43,077 bases of DNA from CAZQKE01 sp964593865 (GTDB lineage: Bacteria; Chloroflexota; Anaerolineae; JAAYZQ01): NCBI GenBank assembly GCA_964593865.1, contig CAZQKE010000021.1:1-43077 (forward strand). The letters are read 5' to 3'. Positions 14,570-20,989 of this stretch are shown here, one piece after another. The notes under the pieces are model-generated. The model saw nothing but the letters and a program-made list of their open reading frames with translations, searched no databases and was not told where the DNA came from. Position 1 is the first letter of the stretch; each line of letters starts with the position of its first letter. Made by a program: the position numbers and the translations under genes.

Positions 14570-14603
14570 AAAAAGGCGCGGAGCCGTTGGCTCCGCGCCT
14601 TTT
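14570..14603 (-). terminator. Leader terminator (attenuator) of the aromatic operon
   Basis: Read leftward: AAAA, then GGCGCGGAGCC, loop AAC, GGCTCCGCGCC and five T residues. The perfect 11-bp stem extends by A-T pairs. It lies between the leader peptide stop (14623) and the aroH ribosome binding site. A segment within the leader peptide coding region (14654-14662, GGGCCGTTG on the minus strand) is complementary to CAACGGCTC in the loop and 3' arm (9 bp with one G-U) and is a candidate antiterminator partner. Confidence 0.82.
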
Positions 14604-14622
14604 GGGTCTCGATCGGCCTAGA

Positions 14623-14787
14623 TTACCGGAGACAAGCCCTCCCAAAGGCAGGACAACGGCCCGATGTCGGGATGACATCGTAGCCAAAATAAAAGTAGCA
14701 AAACTGCCCGCGCGTAGCTTGTTCCCGGTAAAGCCAACCCGACAAGGTCGGCATCCAGGCTGCAATCAAAACGGATGAGAGAGACAC
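14623..14787 (-). CDS. Leader peptide with Phe/Tyr run (attenuation control of the aromatic operon)
   Basis: A 54-codon frame starting at GTG 14787 with an AGGAGC ribosome binding site 7 nt upstream, about 20 nt after the predicted transcription start. Residues 29-36 read FCYFYFGY (three Phe and three Tyr in eight codons, 14703-14680), with further Trp and Tyr earlier (W11, W18, Y20). Right after the run, codons 37-42 form a hairpin (GATGTC-ATCCC-GACATC). This is the layout of pheL/trpL-type leaders: a ribosome stalling on uncharged tRNA-Phe or tRNA-Tyr would melt that hairpin and favour antitermination. Its length and late stop codon are unusual for such leaders. No homologous protein is expected. 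Confidence 0.72.
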   Translation of the reverse strand: MSLSSVLIAAWMPTLSGWLYREQATRGQFCYFYFGYDVIPTSGRCPAFGRACLR

Positions 14788-14814
14788 TACTTTGCTCCTT
14801 TCCGGTCGGCGGGC

Positions 14815-14843
14815 ATCATACCACAGAACCGCCCCTTTGTCAA
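14815..14843 (-). promoter_or_regulatory. Consensus promoter of the aromatic amino acid operon
   Basis: Read leftward: TTGACA (14843-14838), 17-nt spacer, TATGAT (14820-14815) with TGTGG before it (extended -10). It sits ~28 bp before the leader peptide start. Confidence 0.75.
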
Positions 14844-14913
14844 ACCGGGTAAAACGGTTATGGGAAAGCAATGGGGAGATGATGACGCACCTTGTCAAAC
14901 TCAAGGGCAAAAG

Positions 14914-14942
14914 TGGACAGCCCGGCCAAATGGTGGTATACT
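14914..14942 (+). promoter_or_regulatory. Promoter of the decarboxylase operon
   Basis: TGGACA at 14914-14919, 17-nt spacer, TATACT at 14937-14942 with an extended TGG. It lies 40 bp before the start at 14983, which has a GAGGAGG ribosome binding site. Confidence 0.65.
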
Positions 14943-14982
14943 TGCCCCGTTCTGCTGACCAATCTAACTCGAGGAGGAGTGC

Positions 14983-16533
14983 ATGACCTACGAGGATTTG
15001 CGCGATGAACTCTTTCGTCGCAGAGAGCAAGCCCATTTGGGGGGCGGTATCCAGGCCATTGAGCGACAACACGCCAAAGGCAAAATGACCGCCCGCGAGC
15101 GGATCGAGAAGCTTCTCGACCCCGGCACGTTTCAGGAAATAGACCCTTACGTCACCCATCGTCACAGTGCCTTTGGCCTGGACAAGAAACGGTTCCCCGG
15201 CGATTCGGCGGTGGTCGGCTTTGGCCGCATCGACGGGCGTAAGGTTGCCGTCGCTGCCCAGGATTTCACCGTCATCGGCGGCTCCTTTTCCGAAGTGCAG
15301 GCCCAAAAGGTCTGCAAAGTCCTGGACCTGGCCACCGCTTCCGGGACGCCGTTCATCTCCCTCAACGATTCGGTCGGCGCCCGCATCCAGGAGGGAGTCT
15401 GGGGGTTGGCCGGGTACAGCCGCCTCTTCTGGCGCAACACACGGGCCAGCGGCGTCATCCCCCAGATCAGCGTTATGCTCGGTCCCTGCGCCGGAGGCTC
15501 GGTCTATTCGCCCGGCCTGACCGATTTCGTCATCATGACCGAGGGCATCAGCCACATGTTCCTCACCGGCCCGGAGGTGATCAAGACGGTGACGGGCGAG
15601 GAGGTGGATTTCGAGACGCTGGGTGGGGCGCACGTCCACGCTACCATCAGCGGTGTGGCCCACTTTGTGGGCGCGACCGAAGAGGAATCCTTGTCCATCG
15701 TCCGCAAACTGCTCGGCTATCTGCCCTCCAACAACGCCGAAACCCCGCCGCGCCTGACGCCCGACGACGATCCGGCCCGTGCCGACCCGGAGCTGGACAC
15801 CATCATCCCCCTGAGCGACACCGAATCCTACGACATGCGGCAGGTGATCGCCCGCGTCTTTGACCTGGGGAGCTTTTTCGAGGTCCAGGCCGGGTTTGCC
15901 CCCAACGCCGTGATCGGCTTTGCCCGGTTGAACGGCGAGGTCGTGGGCATCGTCGCCAACCAACCGGCCTGGATGGCCGGCGCCCTGGATGTGGACGCTT
16001 CGGACAAGATCGCCCGTTTCATCCGTTTCTGCGACGCTTTCAACATCCCCCTGGTCACGTTGGTAGACTGCCCCGGTTTTATGCCCGGCACGATGCAGGA
16101 ACATCGGGGCATCGTCCGCCACGGGGCCAAGATCGTCTACGCCTATTCGGAGGCGACGGTCCCCAAAGTGTGCGTCGTCACCCGCAAGGCCTACGGCGGG
16201 GCCTATATCGTGATGAGCAGCAAGTTCATCCACACCGACCTGGTTTACGCCTGGCCCACCGCCGAGATCGCCGTGCTGGGGGCCGAAGGCGCGGTCAACA
16301 TCCTTTACCGCAAGCAACTGGCCCAGGCAGAGGACCCGGAGGCGATCCGCGCCGAGTTCATCGCCCAGTTCCGCCGGGAATTCGGCAGCCCTTACGCAGC
16401 AGCGGCCAGCGGCCATGTGGACGATGTCATCCTGCCCAGCGAGACGCGGGCCAAGCTGATCGCCGCCCTGGACTTTTTGCGCGACAAGCAGGCAACGACG
16501 CTGCCCAAAAAACACGGCTGTATGCCGATGTAA
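14983..16533 (+). CDS. mmdA: Carboxyltransferase subunit of methylmalonyl-CoA decarboxylase / propionyl-CoA carboxylase
   Basis: A 516-residue biotin-dependent carboxyltransferase of the PccB/MmdA type. It has two crotonase-like halves: ARERIEKLLDPGTF and the DFTVIGGSFSE, GARIQEGV and GGSVYSPGLTDF blocks in the first, and VDCPGFMPGTMQE, RKAYGGAYIVM and AWPTAEIAVLGAEGA in the second. It moves CO2 between an acyl-CoA and biotin. The downstream anchor, biotin carrier and beta membrane pump show that it works as the alpha subunit of a Na+-translocating methylmalonyl-CoA (or related acyl-CoA) decarboxylase rather than of an ATP-dependent carboxylase; no biotin carboxylase is nearby. Confidence 0.93.
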   Translation: MTYEDLRDELFRRREQAHLGGGIQAIERQHAKGKMTARERIEKLLDPGTFQEIDPYVTHRHSAFGLDKKRFPGDSAVVGFGRIDGRKVAVAAQDFTVIGGSFSEVQAQKVCKVLDLATASGTPFISLNDSVGARIQEGVWGLAGYSRLFWRNTRASGVIPQISVMLGPCAGGSVYSPGLTDFVIMTEGISHMFLTGPEVIKTVTGEEVDFETLGGAHVHATISGVAHFVGATEEESLSIVRKLLGYLPSNNAETPPRLTPDDDPARADPELDTIIPLSDTESYDMRQVIARVFDLGSFFEVQAGFAPNAVIGFARLNGEVVGIVANQPAWMAGALDVDASDKIARFIRFCDAFNIPLVTLVDCPGFMPGTMQEHRGIVRHGAKIVYAYSEATVPKVCVVTRKAYGGAYIVMSSKFIHTDLVYAWPTAEIAVLGAEGAVNILYRKQLAQAEDPEAIRAEFIAQFRREFGSPYAAAASGHVDDVILPSETRAKLIAALDFLRDKQATTLPKKHGCMPM

Positions 16534-16555
16534 CGCCTGGGAGGGGAGGCTGCTC

Positions 16556-16891
16556 ATGGAAAACCTGTTGGTCGTTTCGCTGCTGATCACCGTGATAGGC
16601 ATGACGTTGCTGTTCATCGCTTTAGCCATCCTCTACGGCATGATGTACCTGATGACGGCGGTCCTGCGGGACCCGGCTCCCGCGCCGACCGAGGCTGCCG
16701 AGGAGCCGACCGGCACGGAGCAAGAACAACCCGCCGTCCTGCGGGCGGCGGCCATCGCCGTAGCCCTGGCCCGTGCCCAACAGGAAACGCCGGGCGTACC
16801 CCCGGTCGCAGAGACCGGGGGTGGAGACGGCAGCCGCTGGTGGCTGCTGCACCACATCCGCCGCCTGACGGCGCAGCCGGCCGGAAGCTAA
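16556..16891 (+). CDS. OadG/MmdD-like membrane anchor subunit of the decarboxylase
   Basis: A 111-residue protein with a single N-terminal transmembrane helix (residues ~5-33, VVSLLITVIGMTLLFIALAIL). A Pro/Ala/Glu-rich linker and a basic tail follow, the usual layout of the gamma (OadG) or delta (MmdD) subunit that holds the carboxyltransferase to the membrane pump. Sequence conservation in this family is low, so the call rests on topology and position between the alpha and biotin-carrier genes. It starts 22 bp after mmdA with a GGGAGGGG site. Confidence 0.82.
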   Translation: MENLLVVSLLITVIGMTLLFIALAILYGMMYLMTAVLRDPAPAPTEAAEEPTGTEQEQPAVLRAAAIAVALARAQQETPGVPPVAETGGGDGSRWWLLHHIRRLTAQPAGS

Positions 16892-16970
16892 AACGCAGAC
16901 CGCAGAGGACGGAGAACGATTAAAAACTCGGCATTTGGCCCTTGTGAAATCTTGGGAATTGGAGAGTTCA

Positions 16971-17390
16971 ATGAAGCACTACCAGATTACGCTGGACGAT
17001 CAAACCTTTGATGTCAAGATACTGAGCGATCCCCGCCGGGAGCAGGTGAAGGTGGAGGTCAACGGCGAGGCCCTGACGGTGCGCGTCAAGAGCATCGCCG
17101 AGGCGGTCGCCGTCGCCGACATTGCGCCGCCACAAGCCCCCCAGAGGCCGGAGCCGACCGCCGCCGCGCCCACGGGCAAGACGGTGACATCCCCCTTGCC
17201 GGGCGTCGTCAAGTCTATCGCCGTGCGGCCCGGTCAGAAGGTGGAAGCCAACGATCCCTTGCTCGTCATCGAGGCGATGAAGATGGACAATGTGATCCGC
17301 GCCCGGCGGGCGGGCGTCATCGGCACGATCTTTGTCTCCGAGGGCCGTCAAATCGCCCACGGCGAGGCCCTGTTGGAATATCAGGAATAG
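16971..17390 (+). CDS. Biotin carrier protein of the decarboxylase
   Basis: A 139-residue biotinyl carrier. A short N-terminal region is followed by an Ala/Pro-rich linker and a C-terminal biotinyl domain with the EAMKM site (biotinylated Lys104). It carries CO2 from the carboxyltransferase to the membrane beta subunit. I chose the ATG at 16971, which has a GGAGAG site; the frame extends 12 codons upstream without support. The 79-bp gap before it includes a short sequence (CCGCAGAGGACGGAGAACG) resembling a common dispersed intergenic repeat. The stop is 10 bp before the beta-subunit start. Confidence 0.92.
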   Translation: MKHYQITLDDQTFDVKILSDPRREQVKVEVNGEALTVRVKSIAEAVAVADIAPPQAPQRPEPTAAAPTGKTVTSPLPGVVKSIAVRPGQKVEANDPLLVIEAMKMDNVIRARRAGVIGTIFVSEGRQIAHGEALLEYQE

Positions 17391-17400
17391 GAGGGGAGCC

Positions 17401-18549
17401 GTGGGCGGAATCGATCTGAGCGGATTGTGGAGCGGATTGGGGACCATCACCTGGCAGCAGGTGGTCATGGTCGCCGTGGGCGGGTTTTTGATGTACCTGG
17501 CCATTGCCAAAGATTACGAACCGACGTTGCTGCTGCCCATCGGCTTTGGCTGCATGTTGGCAAACCTGCCGGTTTCCTCCTACCTGCTGGGGCCGGAGGG
17601 CTTGTTCGGCGTGCTGAAAAAGGCAGGCATTGACACCGAGCTGTTTCCCTTGTTGATCTTTTTGGGGGTGGGGGCCATGATGGACATGCGCCCCCTCCTG
17701 AGCCAACCCATCTTTGTCCTGATGGGCGCAGCCGGACACCTGGGGATCTTTGTGACGCTCATGGCGGCGGTGGCCATGGGCTTCAACCTGGCCGAAGCGA
17801 CGGCCATCGGCTCCATCGGGACCATTGACGGGCCGACGGTCATCTATGTCGGCTCCAAACTGGAGCACCTGTTCGAGACGCCGGGCCTGGCGGCGGCGGT
17901 GGCCGTGACCGCCTACTCCTACATGAGCCTGGTTCCCGTCATCCAGCCGCCCTTGATGCGCCTTTTCACCACCAAACGGGAGCGCATGATCCACATGGAA
18001 TACACGCCGCGCCCCGTCTCCCAGCGGGCGGTCATCCTCTTTCCCATCCTGCTGACCCTGTTCGCCGCCATCTTTTTGCCCCAGGCCGCGCCCCTCATCG
18101 CAACGCTGATGTTGGGCAACCTGATGCAGGAATCGGGGGTGGTGGACGGTCTCAGCCGCACGGCCAAAGGGGCGATCACCAACACGGCCACCCTCTTTTT
18201 GGGGCTGACCATCGGCTCGACGATGCAGGGCGAGGCGTTCCTCAGCATCGGCACGCTCAAGATTCTGCTTTTGGGGCTGGTCGCCTTTGCGGTGAACACC
18301 ATCGGCGGCATCCTGTTCGGCAAGTTGGTGTGCGTGCTTTCGGGCCGCAAGATCAACCCCCTGGTCGGGGCGGCGGCCATCAGTGCCTTTCCCATGAGCG
18401 GGCGGCTGGCGCAAAAGATCGCCTTGGAGGACGATCCCCACAACTTTATCCTGATGCACGCCATCGGGGCCAATACCGCCGGGCAGGTGGCATCGGTCAT
18501 TGCCGCCGGCGTGCTGATGGCCCTGGTCTTTCCGGCGTTGGGGGCATAA
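17401..18549 (+). CDS. mmdB: Sodium ion-translocating decarboxylase beta subunit
   Basis: A 382-residue polytopic membrane protein of the OadB/MmdB/GcdB family. It decarboxylates carboxybiotin and exports Na+. The key aspartate is in GTIDGPTVIYVGSKL, and conserved polar motifs appear in NTATLFLGLTIG and GANTAGQVASV. The start is GTG at 17401, 8 bp after the GGAGGGG site; no ATG nearby fits. With the three preceding genes this completes a primary sodium pump that couples acyl-CoA decarboxylation to a Na+ gradient. Confidence 0.93.
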   Translation: MGGIDLSGLWSGLGTITWQQVVMVAVGGFLMYLAIAKDYEPTLLLPIGFGCMLANLPVSSYLLGPEGLFGVLKKAGIDTELFPLLIFLGVGAMMDMRPLLSQPIFVLMGAAGHLGIFVTLMAAVAMGFNLAEATAIGSIGTIDGPTVIYVGSKLEHLFETPGLAAAVAVTAYSYMSLVPVIQPPLMRLFTTKRERMIHMEYTPRPVSQRAVILFPILLTLFAAIFLPQAAPLIATLMLGNLMQESGVVDGLSRTAKGAITNTATLFLGLTIGSTMQGEAFLSIGTLKILLLGLVAFAVNTIGGILFGKLVCVLSGRKINPLVGAAAISAFPMSGRLAQKIALEDDPHNFILMHAIGANTAGQVASVIAAGVLMALVFPALGA

Positions 18550-18561
18550 GAGGAAACGAGG

Positions 18562-18637
18562 GGCCGTCCGCGAGTGCGCCCGAATACGCGAATGGGAGCG
18601 GGCGTATTCGCGCGCCGTGTTCCGTTCGTGGACGGCC
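18562..18637. repeat. 76-bp imperfect palindrome, dispersed family copy 1
   Basis: Ends in GGCCGTCC/GGACGGCC with inner arms CGAATACGC (18581-18589) and GCGTATTCG (18602-18610). The minus-strand end TCGCGGACGGCC recurs in the element at 24557-24609. It lies just after the beta-subunit stop and may also terminate that transcript. No gene is visible in 18550-18719. Confidence 0.6.
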
Positions 18638-18719
18638 CGCAAGGTACGGCTTCAACCGCTGTTTTCTCTGCGCAGGTTTGGAAACTTGCGCCACCGGGCC
18701 GAGGAGGCCCTTTTGAAAC

Positions 18720-18841
18720 TTGCCCAACCGAGGGTGCTTGTGGTATACTCATAATACATCAGACCTGATAGGTCCTCACAGAGCGGGAACGCCCCTGGCC
18801 GGGAACCTGTCAGGTCAAAAAATTTTCAGGAGGGAGAACAA
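18720..18841 (+). promoter_or_regulatory. Promoter and structured 5' leader of the first GNAT-like gene
   Basis: TTGCCC at 18720-18725, 18-nt spacer, TATACT at 18744-18749 with TTGTGG before it. The ~85-nt leader can close with GACCTGA (18762-18768) against TCAGGTC (18810-18816). Competing short pairings exist (GACC-TGATA-GGTC, and the palindrome ACCTGTCAGGT). GGAGGGAG precedes the ATG. It matches no riboswitch I recognise. Confidence 0.5.
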
Positions 18842-19570
18842 ATGCGACTGGATCCACCGTGCAAAGTCACCAGGGACAAAATTACCTTTGATGTCAGCGA
18901 GATCGAACCGATCCTGCGCGGACCGGCCATGAAACTGGAGCCGTATCCGCCGTCCTACGTGGAGCTGCGAGATGGCTCCAAGATGGTCATCCGCGAAGCC
19001 CGACGCGAGGAAGCGCCCTTGATGCTGGAATACGTGATGAAGGTCATGCAAACCGATCACGACTTCTATGACATTGTGGGCGCCCGCATCTATGCCGAAA
19101 TTCTGGGCTGGTATCGCCACCGCCTCAAAGACCCCTACACCCTGGTCGGTCTGATTGACGGCGAATGGGTGGGCTTTGCCAATGGGCGGCTGATGAACAA
19201 GGACATCAACATCAGCCTGCACACCATGGCCCTGCGGCGCGGCCTGCGCATCGGCGCGATCATGTACTACGCCAAAGCCAAGTATGCCTTTGAAATTCTG
19301 GGCAACAAGGAGTGGTGGGCCACCTACGAAAGCTACAACGGCTGGAAACGCTGGGGCGTGGGCATGGCCCAGCCGTCCTACCCCTGGCCCGATGTCCAGC
19401 ACGAGTTGGGCGGCGCGCGGGTCTACTACATCACCAAAGAATATTGGGAAACGACCGTAGCCGACTACCTGGAGCAGCTGACCGGCGCCCAGATCATGCG
19501 CCCCGTGCCGGATGACCTGTGGGAAAAGAACAAAGGCACGCTGCGCCTGCCCAAAGATGTCACGGTCTAA
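18842..19570 (+). CDS. Uncharacterised GNAT-like acyltransferase, paralogue 1
   Basis: A 242-residue soluble protein with a GNAT-like order: MVIREARREEAPLMLEYV (strand 1 and helix 1), YTLVGLIDGEWVGFANGRL (strands 2-3), then a region resembling the acyl-CoA loop with RRGLRIGA and a helix. The strongly conserved C-terminal block includes YESYNGW and MAQPSYPWPDVQHELGGA. The fold call is moderate; no substrate can be named. A paralogue lies at 24651-25376, about 55-60% identical by eye, with MRLxPP and PxDVTV-type ends shared. The two bracket a BMP-type ABC transporter, suggesting they act on the transported compound or its CoA derivative, perhaps as two subunits. Confidence 0.6.
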   Translation: MRLDPPCKVTRDKITFDVSEIEPILRGPAMKLEPYPPSYVELRDGSKMVIREARREEAPLMLEYVMKVMQTDHDFYDIVGARIYAEILGWYRHRLKDPYTLVGLIDGEWVGFANGRLMNKDINISLHTMALRRGLRIGAIMYYAKAKYAFEILGNKEWWATYESYNGWKRWGVGMAQPSYPWPDVQHELGGARVYYITKEYWETTVADYLEQLTGAQIMRPVPDDLWEKNKGTLRLPKDVTV

Positions 19571-19579
19571 AAGATAAAC

Positions 19580-19643
19580 CACGGGGGCATGGAGTGCAGG
19601 CGGAATTCCTCCGATTCTGGGTGCTCCGTGTCTCCGTGGTGAG
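19580..19643. repeat. Imperfect palindrome of the CACGGAG-type intergenic family
   Basis: ACCACGGGGGCATGGAG near 19580 pairs imperfectly with CTCCGTGTCTCCGTGGT ending near 19642. Similar sequences recur near 11327, 16897 and 20757. The rest of 19571-19694 holds only a GGAGGAG ribosome binding site for the lipoprotein gene; I see no clear promoter. Confidence 0.45.
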
Positions 19644-19694
19644 GATCACCGGGGAGCGAGCGGTTATTTTCCAAGAGCGCAAAGGAGGAGAATC

Positions 19695-20744
19695 ATGCGG
19701 AAGAACGTCGTTGTCCTGTTGATTATCGTAGCGGTGCTCATCGCCGCCTGTGGCGCACCGACCGCCGCGCCGGAGCCGACTCAGGCCCCGGAGCCGACCC
19801 AGGCTGCGCAGCCGACCGAAGCGGCGCCCGTCGCTTCCAACTACAAACTGGCCGCCATCTTTCCGGGGGTGATCACCGACGCCGACTATAACACGCTGGG
19901 CTACATCGGCGTCACCGCCGTCCAGACCGATCTGGGCGTGGACATAGCCTATTCGGAAAGCGTCGCCGTGCCGGACGTGGACCGGGTGATGCGCGAGTAT
20001 ATCGCCGACGGCTACAACATCATCTTTACCCACGGCGGGCAGTTCCTCAACCAGACCAAAGACCTGGCCGCCGAATACCCCGATGTTTACTTTATCGCCG
20101 AGTTCGACGCGCCCATTGAGGATGCGCCGCCCAACCTGTGGGTGATTGACCGCAACTTCCACGTGGGCTTTTACGCCATCGGCGCGGTGGCGGCCAAGCA
20201 GACCCAGACGGGCAAGATCGGCTACATCGGCGGCCTGACCCTGCCCTTCTCCTACGCCGAGGTTCACGCCATGGAGCAGGCCGTCAGCGACCTGGGCCTG
20301 GATGTGGAGATCAGCCCGGTGTGGGCCGGCAACTTTAACGACCCCACCAAAGCCCGCGAGCTGGCCGACGCCATGATCGCCTCCGACGTGGATGTGATCG
20401 TCGGCTCCCTCAACCTGGGCATGTTCGGCCTGTTTGAAGCGGTCAAGGGTGCGCCCAAGCAGGTGTGGGCCACGGCCAAATACACCGACAAATCCAACTT
20501 TGCGCCGGACAACTATATCACCTCCCTGCTCTACGACTGGGCCGGGCCGCTCAAGGACATTGTGCAAAAGATCATGGACGGCGAGACCGGCGGCTACTAC
20601 CCCATGGGCTTTGATACCGGCGTCGCCATCCAGTTCCCCTTGCGCAACGTCTCCGATGAGCTGAACGCCGAGATAGAACAGATCGTGGCCGACATCCAGT
20701 CGGGCAAGATTGAGGTGATCAAGAACACCGAGCCGATAGAATAA
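19695..20744 (+). CDS. BMP-family substrate-binding lipoprotein of a nucleoside/purine ABC transporter
   Basis: A 349-residue lipoprotein: signal peptide with lipobox LIAAC (Cys19), a PT-rich tether (residues ~22-45), then a BMP/PnrA-like periplasmic-binding domain (ADYNTLGYIGVTAVQTDLG, SVAVPDVDRVMREYIADGYN, KIGYIGGL). Family members bind nucleosides, purines or related ring compounds outside the membrane. The ATPase and two permeases follow, and the position beside a Mo-hydroxylase cluster supports uptake of an N-heterocycle. Confidence 0.88.
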   Translation: MRKNVVVLLIIVAVLIAACGAPTAAPEPTQAPEPTQAAQPTEAAPVASNYKLAAIFPGVITDADYNTLGYIGVTAVQTDLGVDIAYSESVAVPDVDRVMREYIADGYNIIFTHGGQFLNQTKDLAAEYPDVYFIAEFDAPIEDAPPNLWVIDRNFHVGFYAIGAVAAKQTQTGKIGYIGGLTLPFSYAEVHAMEQAVSDLGLDVEISPVWAGNFNDPTKARELADAMIASDVDVIVGSLNLGMFGLFEAVKGAPKQVWATAKYTDKSNFAPDNYITSLLYDWAGPLKDIVQKIMDGETGGYYPMGFDTGVAIQFPLRNVSDELNAEIEQIVADIQSGKIEVIKNTEPIE

Positions 20745-20818
20745 AGCCCCGGACGCACCGCAGGGACGCCGAGAAAGCGGGGGAAGCGGGCGGATCCCAT
20801 CGCTTTGCGGCGCAACCT

Positions 20819-20871
20819 CACCCTTCCGCAGGTGCAGGCGGACCGAATGCCCGCCGACCTGCGGAAGGGTG
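20819..20871. repeat. Large perfect-arm palindrome between transporter genes
   Basis: 15-bp arms CACCCTTCCGCAGGT (20819-20833) and its complement (20857-20871), with inner complementary GGCGG/CCGCC. The 245-bp gap 20745-20989 also has a repeat-family stretch at its start (CGCAGGGACGCCGAG near 20759) and a small AGGTG/GCACCT hairpin near the ATPase start. No gene is visible. It may limit read-through so that the lipoprotein is made in excess of the membrane components. Confidence 0.6.
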
Positions 20872-20989
20872 GGGCCGCCTGCGGATACGCCGTGAAACCC
20901 GAACGGGGGGGATGGCGTGTCCCTCCCGATTCGCGGGCGAAAGCCATAGTACCGTCAGGTGTGGCGCACCTGAAGGCGAGTGACATCCA

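Noticed and set aside
14623..16629. A very long open frame on the minus strand antisense to the carboxyltransferase gene
   Set aside because: It is the shadow of the GC-rich mmdA codons and shows no family similarity. Only its last 55 codons, starting from GTG 14787 and supported by a promoter and ribosome binding site, are accepted as the leader peptide.
18762..18816. A known riboswitch class (purine, guanidine, THF) in the leader
   Set aside because: None of the conserved loop sequences of these classes is visible; only the generic stem is reported.
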